This document shows, one piece after another, positions 40,569-49,075 of a stretch of 49,900 nucleotides of DNA. Each line of letters opens with the position of its first letter. The stretch's first letter is position 1. Under the pieces are notes generated by a model, which was given only the letters and a program-made list of their open reading frames with translations, had not been told where the DNA came from and did no database searches. The stretch lies in contig JAAXQD010000219.1 of assembly GCA_012974475.1 (NCBI GenBank), forward strand, positions 1-49,900, read 5' to 3'. Origin of the DNA: Desulfobacterales bacterium. Lineage in GTDB: Bacteria > Desulfobacterota > Desulfobacteria > Desulfobacterales > UBA11574. The translations under genes were made by a program, and so were the position numbers.

Positions 40569-40985
40569 ATGGAAAGAACATTATCTATCATCAAACCCGA
40601 TGGCGTTGCCCGAGGAATCATCGGTGAGGTTATTAAACGATTGGAAATCAATCATCTAAAAATCGTTGCCATGAAAATGATGAAAATGGATACCGCACAG
40701 GCGCAAGGTTTTTATTCGGTGCACAAAGAACGACCATTTTTTGACAGCCTGACACATTTCATGACTTCCGGACCGGTGGTGGTCATGGTCCTTGAAGGTG
40801 AAAACGCCATCACGAAATACCGTGAAATTATGGGCGCCACCGATTACAGGGAAGCGGCGGAAGGTACTATTCGAAAAGATTTTGCAACAGATATTGAGAA
40901 AAATGTGGTCCACGGTTCAGATTCACCCGAAACCGCTGCATTTGAAATCGGCTACTTCTTCAATAGATTTGAACTCATCGTCTGA
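40569..40985 (+). CDS. ndk: Nucleoside diphosphate kinase
   Basis: The 138-residue enzyme is a standard Ndk: ERTLSIIKPDGVARG at the start, and catalytic His115 in NVVHGSDSPE. It transfers the terminal phosphate among nucleoside triphosphates and diphosphates through phospho-His. AAAGGA lies 10-11 bases before the ATG. The TGA stop overlaps the ATG of the trmJ-like gene (ATGA), so the two are translationally coupled. A moderate promoter (TTGACT, 17 bases, TATCGC at 40502-40530) may drive both. Confidence 0.97.
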   Translation: MERTLSIIKPDGVARGIIGEVIKRLEINHLKIVAMKMMKMDTAQAQGFYSVHKERPFFDSLTHFMTSGPVVVMVLEGENAITKYREIMGATDYREAAEGTIRKDFATDIEKNVVHGSDSPETAAFEIGYFFNRFELIV

Positions 40986-41749
40986 TGACCGACAGCGTCA
41001 ATTTAAGTAATATCAGCATCGTGCTGATGCAGCCCCGATATTCTGAAAACATCGGGGCTGCCGCGCGTGCCATGCGCAATATGGGTATCCACCACCTTGT
41101 GATCGTCGATCCCCAAAACTTTGACCTGTACAACGCCCTGAAACTGGCCACCCATTTTGCGGCAGACATTGTTGAAAGAATTAGCGTCTGTGAAGATTTG
41201 AAAGATGCCCTTGCGCCTTTTAACTACGTTGTCGGGGCTACGGCAAGGCTGGGGAAGCAGCGAACGCTTATCCATACGCCTTCGAACCTGGCGCAAAATC
41301 TAATTCCCATTTCCATTGAAAACCGTATTGCCATACTCTTTGGCCCCGAAGACAAAGGGCTTTCCAACGAGGATCTCCGGTATTGCCAGGCGCTGGTAAA
41401 TATCCCCACAACTGAGTTTTCTTCTCTAAATCTGGCACAGGCGGTCATGATTATGTGTTATGAAATCTTTATCGCCGGTCTCGAGACAAACGAACAATTT
41501 ACACCGAGGCTTGCCAGCCGGCATGAGCTTGACGGGATGTACGATCAACTCAAAGACATACTGGTCAGGATCAGTTATATTAATGCTGAAAATCCGGATT
41601 ACTGGATGAATAATTTCCGCCGTTTTTTTACCCGTCTGAAATTACGGGCGAAAGAGGTCAACATCATCCGCGGCCTGTGCCGGCAAGTGGACTGGTATGG
41701 GAAAAAGTGCTATAAAGACGGAAAGAAAAACAACCCGGATATCTCGTGA
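40985..41749 (+). CDS. TrmJ-like RNA 2'-O-methyltransferase (SPOUT)
   Basis: The 254-residue protein has the TrmJ/TrmH-family start (IVLMQPRYSENIGAAARAM) with its conserved Asn-x-Gly-x-x-x-Arg, and the S-adenosylmethionine-binding knot segments LFGPEDKGLSNEDL near 118-131 and FSSLNLAQAVMIMCYE near 145. It probably methylates ribose at position 32 of tRNA. The C-terminal extension (170-254) is helical, as in TrmJ. It overlaps ndk by one codon's worth of bases, and a strong hairpin covers its stop codon. Confidence 0.92.
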   Translation: MTDSVNLSNISIVLMQPRYSENIGAAARAMRNMGIHHLVIVDPQNFDLYNALKLATHFAADIVERISVCEDLKDALAPFNYVVGATARLGKQRTLIHTPSNLAQNLIPISIENRIAILFGPEDKGLSNEDLRYCQALVNIPTTEFSSLNLAQAVMIMCYEIFIAGLETNEQFTPRLASRHELDGMYDQLKDILVRISYINAENPDYWMNNFRRFFTRLKLRAKEVNIIRGLCRQVDWYGKKCYKDGKKNNPDIS

Positions 41750-41758
41750 ATATCCGGG
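41734..41758 (+). terminator. Perfect 9-bp hairpin over the trmJ stop, before the next ribosome-binding site
   Basis: CCCGGATAT (41734-41742) and ATATCCGGG (41750-41758) pair around loop CTCGTGA. No T-tract follows; the next bases are ATAAGGAG, the ribosome-binding site of the FAH-family gene. It may be a processing or attenuation structure rather than a terminator. Confidence 0.45.
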
Positions 41759-41775
41759 ATAAGGAGTCTTGATTG

Positions 41776-42612
41776 ATGAAACTTGTCAGATTTGGTCAAA
41801 AGGGAAATGAAAAACCGGGGCTGTGGAGAGACGGCAAAATCGTCGACCTTAGAAAAATTTTCCCCGACATTCCGGATATCGGCGAAGCATTTTTCAGAGA
41901 GAACTGGCTTGAAACAGTTGCCGATGTCAATGACCCCGGTCAAAACATCCACGCGCGAATCGCGTGCCCGATTCATGCGCCTTCTAAAATCATCTGCCTT
42001 GGGAAAAACTATATGGAGCATGCCAAAGAAGGGGGGTTCGATCAACCGGAAACACCGCTGTTATTCTGTAAAACACCGAACACCTTGAATGGTCCTTTTG
42101 ACGCCATCATCCTTCCTAAAAGCAGTGGACAGATTGACTGGGAGGTGGAACTGGCGGTGATCATCGGAAAAGAAGGGAAAAGAATATCTAAAGCAGACGC
42201 CCTCGATTATGTCGCAGGATTTACCGTAATGAATGATGTCTCGGGAAGGGAAGCCCAGTTCTCCGATTCCCAGTGGTTCAGAGGGAAATCCTTTGACGGT
42301 TTTGCACCTGCGGGCCCTGTGATGGTTACCCCCGACGAGATCGGCGATCTGAACAATCTGAGGCTTACCGCAAAAGTTGACGGGAAAATTATGCAAGATG
42401 GGAACACCCGGGATATGATCTTCGACATACCCACCATCATAGAAAATATCAGCGAAGACATCACCCTTATTCCCGGTGATATCATCTCAACCGGAACACC
42501 TGCCGGTGTTGGAATATTCAGAGATCCACCGGTGGTATTAAGGCCGGGAAACGTGGTCGAGTGCACCGTCGAAAAGATCGGTACCATCATCAATACCGTG
42601 GTCACCGCCTAA
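41776..42612 (+). CDS. Fumarylacetoacetate hydrolase-family protein
   Basis: The 278-residue protein has the FAH fold: a short N-terminal domain, then ICLGKNYMEHAKEGG near 77-91, metal-ligand glutamates in WEVELAVIIGKEG near 123-135, and the SWFRGKSFDGFAP-like SQWFRGKSFDGFAPAGP near 167-183. The closing GTPAGV motif is near 241. Members hydrolyse acylpyruvates or decarboxylate oxaloacetate, using a divalent cation. The ATG at 41776 lies 9 bases after AAGGAG; a TTG one codon earlier is possible. The specific substrate is unknown. Confidence 0.92.
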   Translation: MKLVRFGQKGNEKPGLWRDGKIVDLRKIFPDIPDIGEAFFRENWLETVADVNDPGQNIHARIACPIHAPSKIICLGKNYMEHAKEGGFDQPETPLLFCKTPNTLNGPFDAIILPKSSGQIDWEVELAVIIGKEGKRISKADALDYVAGFTVMNDVSGREAQFSDSQWFRGKSFDGFAPAGPVMVTPDEIGDLNNLRLTAKVDGKIMQDGNTRDMIFDIPTIIENISEDITLIPGDIISTGTPAGVGIFRDPPVVLRPGNVVECTVEKIGTIINTVVTA

Positions 42613-42641
42613 CAGATTACAGTTTAACTCAAAGCTTAAAA

Positions 42642-43166
42642 TCAGTATTTGGAATCCGCGTAATCGACCCAGCCGCCGGTCGTTATCAGGGCGCGATCAA
42701 AGTTTGAAATCGAAAACGGTATTTCCGCATGCTGACCGTCGGCGGTGATGGTAAATACACCTTTATCCAGATCTGTTTCAAGATAGGTTTCCCTGTGGGC
42801 GAAATCTTTGAAGATACCGTCGATGGTCCGGGCCGGAAGTTCTACCGCCATCATTCCGCAATTAAACATATTCTGTCTGAAAATTCTGGCAAAGCTTTCA
42901 GCAATGACCAGATGGATGTTGTTGACTTCAATGGCCCATGGCGCATGCTCTCTTGAAGAGCCGCATCCAAAATTGGCCCGGGTGATAATTATATTTTTAT
43001 CTTCTACATCGCGTCTGGCGTTGAATCCTTCCAGCCAGATATCCTCTAAAAAATAAGGCTTCAATGCCTGCTTGGAATTTTCTGTAAGGTATTTTGCCGG
43101 AATGATCTCGTCGGTATTGATATCGGACCGGTCTAGAAAGAGTACGTTTCCACTAAAATTTTTCAT
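42642..43166 (-). CDS. leuD: 3-Isopropylmalate dehydratase small subunit (LeuD/HacB family)
   Basis: The 174-residue protein is the swivelling small subunit of the isopropylmalate isomerase family, with FLDRSDINTDEIIPAKYL at the start and the substrate-binding ANFGCGSSREHAPWA near 66-80. It pairs with the large subunit encoded 2 bases upstream. The enzyme isomerises 2-isopropylmalate to 3-isopropylmalate in leucine synthesis, though homoaconitase-type enzymes of similar length share these features. No leuA or leuB gene is in the window. Confidence 0.9.
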   Translation of the reverse strand: MKNFSGNVLFLDRSDINTDEIIPAKYLTENSKQALKPYFLEDIWLEGFNARRDVEDKNIIITRANFGCGSSREHAPWAIEVNNIHLVIAESFARIFRQNMFNCGMMAVELPARTIDGIFKDFAHRETYLETDLDKGVFTITADGQHAEIPFSISNFDRALITTGGWVDYADSKY

Positions 43167-43168
43167 CT

Positions 43169-44455
43169 TTACCCCTTATAAAGCTCGGAATTGGCAATGA
43201 AACCTGAAATGGCTGTGGCTGCTGCCGTTGCAGGGCTTACCAGGTGCACCATGCCGCCTTTGCCCATACGTCCGTTGAAATTTCTGTTTGTTGTGGATGC
43301 GCAGACTTCGCCTTCGGCCAGGACGCCGTTGCTCATGCCCAGACACGCGCCACAGGTGGGATTGGTGACACAGAATCCGGCATCCAGAAATATTTTCAAA
43401 ACCCCTTCCGCCATGGCCTGCCGGTAAACCTGGGTTGTGGCCGGCGATACGACACCCCGCACGGAATCGCTAATTTTTTTCCCCCTGAGCACCTGTGCGA
43501 CAACCCGGAGGTCTTCGATTCGTCCATTGGTACATGATCCAATGTAGACCTGATCGACCTGTATGGATTCCATCTCCCGGACGGGCTTGACCTGATCGGG
43601 CTTGTATCCATAGGTTACCAGCGGTTCAAGACTGCTGACATCATGTTCAATCACCCGGTCGTATTGGGCGTCGGCATCTGACAAAAACCTGCCGGCGTCC
43701 TCGAGGGCTTCTTCTTTAGAGGCATATTCGTCTTTGATAAAGTCCCATAAATATTCGATGGTGACCCTATCCGGGCTGCAAATTCCGGAAGTTCCCCCGG
43801 CTTCAATCGCCATATTGCAGAGGGTCATTCTCGATTCCATGCTCATGGCATCGATAACCGGACCCGTGAATTCAATAACTTTGTTGGTGGCACCATTAAC
43901 ACCCAAAAGACGGATGACCGAAAGGATCACATCCTTGGCGTAAACACCTTCAGGCAAGGGGCCGCTGATGTTAATTTTGATGGTCGACGGATAGCGAAAG
44001 GCGCAAACGCCCTTCAGAATTCCAACTTCCAGATCCGTTGTCCCGACGCCGGCGGCAAATGCGCCGAACGCGCCGTGGGTACACGTATGAGAATCCCCCA
44101 TGATCACCGTAGACCCAGGGCGAACAAATCCCTTTTCAGGGAAGATAGCATGGCAGACTCCATTCCTGCCGATATCGAAAAAATCCCGGATATTGTGTCG
44201 TCGGGACCACTCCCTGAGGATTTTACCCTGCATGGCGGTTTTTGAGTCTTTTGCGGGCGATACGTGATCGATGACAACCTTGATTTTGTCAGGATCGAAC
44301 ACCCGGTCTTTACCGCGGTTGACCAGGTCGTGGATCGCCAGCGGGGTTGTTATTTCATGACAAAATACGGCATCCAGCCGGATCACATGAATATCATCGG
44401 CAGGATTGTCGACACTGTGTGCATCGAATATTTTTTCAGCAATGGTTTTTCCCAT
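43169..44455 (-). CDS. leuC: 3-Isopropylmalate dehydratase large subunit (LeuC/HacA family)
   Basis: The 428-residue protein is of the shorter archaeal/anaerobe LeuC type. The [4Fe-4S] ligands are Cys308 in YIGSCTNGRIEDL, and Cys368 and Cys371 in TCGACLG. The active-site region GDSHTCTHGAFGAFAAGVG is near 120-138, and TTNRNFNGRMG near 390. It needs the small subunit gene, 2 bases downstream. A homoaconitase or methylthioalkyl isomerase role cannot be excluded from sequence. Confidence 0.92.
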   Translation of the reverse strand: MGKTIAEKIFDAHSVDNPADDIHVIRLDAVFCHEITTPLAIHDLVNRGKDRVFDPDKIKVVIDHVSPAKDSKTAMQGKILREWSRRHNIRDFFDIGRNGVCHAIFPEKGFVRPGSTVIMGDSHTCTHGAFGAFAAGVGTTDLEVGILKGVCAFRYPSTIKINISGPLPEGVYAKDVILSVIRLLGVNGATNKVIEFTGPVIDAMSMESRMTLCNMAIEAGGTSGICSPDRVTIEYLWDFIKDEYASKEEALEDAGRFLSDADAQYDRVIEHDVSSLEPLVTYGYKPDQVKPVREMESIQVDQVYIGSCTNGRIEDLRVVAQVLRGKKISDSVRGVVSPATTQVYRQAMAEGVLKIFLDAGFCVTNPTCGACLGMSNGVLAEGEVCASTTNRNFNGRMGKGGMVHLVSPATAAATAISGFIANSELYKG

Positions 44456-44570
44456 GTTTTCCCCTTTTGTATCATTTCAGTTTTTGAAAACGACGGCACC
44501 AACACGGCATTCTGTCAGTTATTATTTCCGTCGCCATGGTCGTTCAAAATGGTTAAATGGATACGCCGGT

Positions 44571-46376
44571 TTAATCGGTATCCGTCTTTAACACCGATAA
44601 AAAAGCCGACTGGGGGATCATGACCTGACCCACCATTTTCATCCGTTTTTTCCCTTTTTTCTGTTTTTCCAGGAGTTTGCGTTTTCGTGATACATCACCA
44701 CCATAACATTTTGCGGTCACATCCTTTCTGAACGGTGAAATTGTCTTCCGGGCGATAATATTCCCGCCGATAGCCCCTTGAATGGCTATTTTGAACATCT
44801 GTCTCGGAATTTCGTCCCGGAGTCTTTCGCAGACACTCCTTGCCCGATCATCCGCCCTGTCTCGATGAACAAGCTGGGACAGCGCATCGACACGCTCACC
44901 GTTGATCAGAATATCCGTCTTGACAAGATCCGTCTCTCTAAAATCTATGACGTCGTAGTCGAAAGATCCGTACCCCTGGGTAACGGACTTGAGTTTGTCG
45001 TAAAAATCGTAAACCACTTCAGCAAGAGGGAGTTCAAATATCATCTCCAGGCGCCGATCGGTCAAATACTGATAATTCTTGTTAACACCCCGGTTATCCA
45101 GACAAAGCTTCATGACGGCGCCCATATAACGGTCCGGAACGATGATAGAGGCACGTATAAACGGTTCTTTGGTACGCTCAATCGTTGTGGGATCCGGATA
45201 TAAGGCAGGGTTGTCGATGATCATCGTAGACCCGTCATTCATAATCAGTTTGTATTGGACTGAAGGCGCAGTCAGGATCAGTGAAAGGTTATATTCCCGC
45301 TCAAGCCGTTCCTGAACAACTTCAAGATGAAGGAGCCCCAGAAAGCCGCAACGGAATCCAAAACCCAAGGCCACAGACGTATCTTTCTCATATATCAGGG
45401 AAGCATCGTTGAGCTTGAGCTTTTCAAGGCCGGCGGCCAGTTCCTCATAACCGTCTGAAGCAACCGGATAAATCGAAGAAAAAACAACCGGTTTTGCTTC
45501 TTTGAATCCAGGCATGGACGTTTTGCAAGGACGGTCTTTTAATGTAATGGTATCTCCGCAACGGGTATCGCTGACCGTCTTTATGCCGGCAATGATATAG
45601 CCGACCTGACCCGCTGAAATCTCTTGCCGGGGTATACGGCCAATCTGAAATATCCCCACCTCCTCAACCTTATAGGCCACATTATTCGACATAAATTTAA
45701 TGATATCTTTCGGCTTTACGCGTCCCTGAAAAACGCGAATATGAACAATGGTGCCCCGAAAAGCATCGTAGTGGGAATCAAAAATCAATGCCTTGAGCGG
45801 TGCTTCGGGATCTCCTGACGGCGGTGGGAGATAATTCACGATGGCTTCAAGTACATCATCGATGCCGATACCTTCTTTGGCAGATGTCAGTATGGCAGTT
45901 TCAGGGTCAAGACCAAGATCCTCTTTTATCTGAGCTTTTGCCCGGTCGATATCGGCCGACGGCAGATCTATTTTGTTGATCACCGGAATAATTTCAAGGT
46001 CATGCTCAAGGGCCAGGTACAGATTCGCAAGGGTCTGGGCTTCTACGCCCTGGCTCGCATCGACCAGAAGCAGCGCCCCTTCACAGGATGCAAGTGCCCT
46101 GGAGACTTCATAAGAAAAATCTACGTGCCCGGGCGTATCAATAAGATTCAAGGAATAGGTCTGATTGTTTTCGGCTTTATACGGCAGGCAGATGGTCTGA
46201 CTTTTTATGGTAATTCCACGCTCCCTTTCAATGTCCATGTTGTCGAGAATCTGATCTTTAAAATCCCGATCAAGGACAACATGGGTCATCTGAATCAGAC
46301 GGTCGGAAAGTGTCGATTTGCCATGATCGATATGAGCTATAATGCTGAAATTTCTAATATTTTTCATTTTGTCCAT
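44571..46376 (-). CDS. lepA: Elongation factor 4 (LepA) GTPase
   Basis: The 601-residue protein has the complete LepA layout: G1 AHIDHGKST near 14-22, RERGITIKSQ, DTPGHVDF, and NKID; then EF-G-like domains; and the LepA-specific C-terminal domain with QGAIGGNIIARKTISPFRKD near 550. The length matches the family (about 600). LepA is a ribosome-associated GTPase that helps under stress. It is transcribed away from the response-regulator gene, and the region between them holds that gene's promoter. The ribosome-binding site is weak. Confidence 0.97.
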   Translation of the reverse strand: MDKMKNIRNFSIIAHIDHGKSTLSDRLIQMTHVVLDRDFKDQILDNMDIERERGITIKSQTICLPYKAENNQTYSLNLIDTPGHVDFSYEVSRALASCEGALLLVDASQGVEAQTLANLYLALEHDLEIIPVINKIDLPSADIDRAKAQIKEDLGLDPETAILTSAKEGIGIDDVLEAIVNYLPPPSGDPEAPLKALIFDSHYDAFRGTIVHIRVFQGRVKPKDIIKFMSNNVAYKVEEVGIFQIGRIPRQEISAGQVGYIIAGIKTVSDTRCGDTITLKDRPCKTSMPGFKEAKPVVFSSIYPVASDGYEELAAGLEKLKLNDASLIYEKDTSVALGFGFRCGFLGLLHLEVVQERLEREYNLSLILTAPSVQYKLIMNDGSTMIIDNPALYPDPTTIERTKEPFIRASIIVPDRYMGAVMKLCLDNRGVNKNYQYLTDRRLEMIFELPLAEVVYDFYDKLKSVTQGYGSFDYDVIDFRETDLVKTDILINGERVDALSQLVHRDRADDRARSVCERLRDEIPRQMFKIAIQGAIGGNIIARKTISPFRKDVTAKCYGGDVSRKRKLLEKQKKGKKRMKMVGQVMIPQSAFLSVLKTDTD

Positions 46377-46411
46377 GAATTCATTTTAACCAAAAAAACG
46401 GTAAAAGTCTG

Positions 46412-46440
46412 TTGACACCGCCAGCCTTTCAAGTTATATT
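46412..46440 (+). promoter_or_regulatory. Near-consensus sigma-70-type promoter for the response-regulator gene
   Basis: TTGACA (46412-46417), a 17-base spacer and TATATT (46435-46440). The predicted transcript begins near 46447 and has a leader of about 150 bases before the ATG at 46598. Confidence 0.72.
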
Positions 46441-46597
46441 AAGAGTTCTCAATAATTTACGCCGATGTATCTCATCCGAAATTAAGCACACTGAAGGAAA
46501 AGGAAGATCTTCTATCAAATTTTTATTGAACATGTCAAGTCCGGTACCCTGCGTACCGATATCTCTTGAACAAAAACAGCTGGCTGGATAAGAAAAA

Positions 46598-47512
46598 ATG
46601 GGAGAAGACATTTTAATCGTTGACGACGATGCTGCCATCAGAGACTCGATGCTCGAATTTATCACAAGGTCCGGATACAATGCCCAAACCGCTTCCAGTG
46701 CAGAAGAGGCCATTGAACTTTTAAAATCCACCCGTATGGATCTCGTGATAACCGACATAATACTGCCCGGGAAAAACGGTCTCCAACTCACCGATTTAAT
46801 AAAACAAAATTACGATATCGACATTATTGTAATGACCGGTTACAGTGAAAATTATTCTTACGAAGAGGCCATCAATAAAGGCGCCAGCGACCTTGTATTT
46901 AAACCCTTTCGCTTAGAAGAGGTGATGCTCAGGTTAAAAAGAGTACTCAAAGAGAGACGACTCACCAAAGATCGTAATCGAATCCTGAGCAAGCTTGAAA
47001 ACCTTGCAATCACAGACGGCCTCACAAAATTATACAACTTAAGACACTTTTATAATCAGTTGGAGATAGAGATTGACCGTTCCAACCGTTACGGACATCC
47101 ACTGGCACTTTTGCTTTTGGATATCGATAACTTCAAGACGTACAACGATACATATGGTCACCTCGAAGGGGACAAGGTGCTGGTGAAACTCGGCCAGATT
47201 ATCACATCATGCCTCAGAACAATGGATTGCGCTTACAGATATGGCGGCGAAGAATTTACGATTATTCTTCCGGAGACAACCGGCGAAGAAGCCAAAAATG
47301 TCGCCCACAGGATAAAAACCTCCGTAGAAATCGAAAATTTTTTGCCGGAATCCGGGGATGTTGTAAACATAACCATCAGTATCGGCGTCACAGAATATTT
47401 TAAAAAAGAACCGCTCGCCACAGTTATCCAGAGAGCGGATCGGGCGATGTATAAGTCAAAAGCAAAAGGCCGAAACACAATCTCCTTCCTGTTGGCTGAA
47501 AACGCTTCATAA
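46598..47512 (+). CDS. Response regulator with GGDEF diguanylate cyclase domain
   Basis: The 304-residue protein joins a receiver domain to a GGDEF domain. Receiver residues are Asp9-Asp11, phospho-acceptor Asp53 in ITDIILPG, Thr80 and Lys102. The cyclase has LLLLDIDNFKTYNDTYGH near 171-188 and GGEEF at 216-220, so it should make c-di-GMP. An inhibitory I-site RTMD (207-210) lies exactly 5 residues before GGEEF, giving product feedback. A coiled linker (105-135) joins the domains. No histidine kinase gene is adjacent, so it is an orphan regulator. Confidence 0.95.
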   Translation: MGEDILIVDDDAAIRDSMLEFITRSGYNAQTASSAEEAIELLKSTRMDLVITDIILPGKNGLQLTDLIKQNYDIDIIVMTGYSENYSYEEAINKGASDLVFKPFRLEEVMLRLKRVLKERRLTKDRNRILSKLENLAITDGLTKLYNLRHFYNQLEIEIDRSNRYGHPLALLLLDIDNFKTYNDTYGHLEGDKVLVKLGQIITSCLRTMDCAYRYGGEEFTIILPETTGEEAKNVAHRIKTSVEIENFLPESGDVVNITISIGVTEYFKKEPLATVIQRADRAMYKSKAKGRNTISFLLAENAS

Positions 47513-47563
47513 TCGAATCCGAAATGGCTGTGAAATCATCCCGGAGGTTATTCCGAGTTACGG

Positions 47564-48270
47564 CTATCTGCGGATTTGCCCCACTGCAAATGCTGCAAAA
47601 AAAATGAACGATCCCAATGTAACAATGGCGGCACCGGATGGCAGGTCGGCATAATAAGAGATGATAAGACCGCCGATGGTGGATATCAGGGCGATGATGA
47701 TGGAAAAGGCGATCATTGAATCATAGCGGTGTGTTATTTGTGAAGCAGCCGCCCCTGGGATAACCAGCAGTGCGGGACAAGAGCAACCTCCCGGTCATAG
47801 GCAACAAACAGTAATTCCTTAAAAAGCAGCACGGTTGAAAGGAGTACCAACCCGCCGAAGACTGCAATGACAATCAAATCTTGTCTGGTGATTGCCAGAA
47901 TGTTTCCAAAAAGATACCCGAAAAGATCCACATTATATTGATCCGACATCCCGATAAAAATAACGCCAAGGGCCATTGCTAAAGGAAAAAATATGCCGAT
48001 GGCTGTGTCTGTGCTCAGATGGTCTTCTTTTCCGATATATCCGATGGCGTTGGATACAACCACGGCAAAACCGATGGCTGTAAGCGTTGGAGATATCCCC
48101 AAAAGCGCGCCCAGAGCTACGCCGCCGAACGCCGAGTGCGCCACCCCCACGCCGATAAAAGACAAACGGCGCAGGACAACAAAAAATGAGACCACCGCCA
48201 GAACAAAACTGAGCATAATTCCGGCCAAAAAGGCATTTTGCATAAATTGAAGGCTTAAAATATCAATCAT
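47564..48270 (-). pseudogene. Metal ABC transporter permease (ZnuB/MntB family) with internal deletion and frameshift
   Basis: The first part (48270 to about 47780) encodes an intact ABC-3 permease start with helices through KELLFVAYDREVA. The frame then runs into a stop. The end of the family is recovered in a different frame from about 47780 to 47564: ALLVIPGAAASQI, DSMIAFSIIIALISTIGG and SYYADLPSGA. The roughly 35 residues expected between DREVA and ALLVIP are missing, together with a one-base shift. The start overlaps the ATPase gene by 8 bases. The transporter is probably inactive, unless this is an assembly error. Confidence 0.82.
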
Positions 48271-49075
48271 GGTCTTTATGACTGTGATAACAGGTTGCAC
48301 ATTTTGAATCATGAACAATAACTTTAAGATCTTCCCCAAAAACTTCTCTGGCAACCTGGGGCGAAAAGCAGGAGTCCGGCTCATCATGATAGTGAAGCTG
48401 AACGTTCAGGCATGCAACCCGATCCGCATGGGAAGTAATCACCCCGATGTCGTGCGATACCATTATGACAGATATGTCCTGCTCATTTCTGAATTTTGCC
48501 AGCAGTTCATAGAAATCTTCCTGAGCCACGCTGTCGATACCGGTTGACGGCTCATCAAGGACCAGAAGTTTCGGTTTGGAAGCCAATGCCCTTGCGATAT
48601 TGACCCGCTGCTTCTGACCGCCCGAAAGCACTGCAAAAGGCCTTCTGGCATGATCCGCCATGTTCACCTGGTCGAGCAGTTCCATGCCTGTTTTTTTATT
48701 TTTTGGGCCGGGGCGATGGAAAAAACCGATACGATTATAAAGACCCATCAGGACGACATCAAGTACGGTGACCGGAAAGGATCGATCAGCATGTGAAATC
48801 TGGGGAAGGTAGCCGAGTTCGAGCCTGCTCCGTTTGCCCGGCTTGCGGCCGAATAATCGAACCGAACCTTTTTTCGGGTGCACAAGGCCGAGGATTACAT
48901 TCAGCAACGTGGTCTTCCCGCCACCATTGGGACCGACGATCCCGAATATCTCGCCGGCATAACAATTAAGGTACACCGACTTTAATACCCATTTCCCGTC
49001 GTATGCGACCCATACATCATGAAGATCGACAAGGAGCTCCTTTTTATTTTCAATTTCTGCTGACGGGTCTTTCAT
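48263..49075 (-). CDS. Metal ABC transporter ATPase (ZnuC family) with Cys/His C-terminal tail
   Basis: The 270-residue ATPase has Walker A GPNGGGKTT (48-56), signature LSGGQ (150-154), Walker B LLVLDEPSTG near 170-179 and the switch His in VSHDIGV. It is of the zinc/manganese uptake class. The last residues (KCATCYHSHKDHD, 258-270) hold two cysteines and three histidines, a possible metal-sensing or chelating tail. The ATG at 49075 follows AAGGAGG inside the binding-protein gene; the genes overlap by 4 bases (ATGA). It feeds a permease that is broken. Confidence 0.92.
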   Translation of the reverse strand: MKDPSAEIENKKELLVDLHDVWVAYDGKWVLKSVYLNCYAGEIFGIVGPNGGGKTTLLNVILGLVHPKKGSVRLFGRKPGKRSRLELGYLPQISHADRSFPVTVLDVVLMGLYNRIGFFHRPGPKNKKTGMELLDQVNMADHARRPFAVLSGGQKQRVNIARALASKPKLLVLDEPSTGIDSVAQEDFYELLAKFRNEQDISVIMVSHDIGVITSHADRVACLNVQLHYHDEPDSCFSPQVAREVFGEDLKVIVHDSKCATCYHSHKDHD

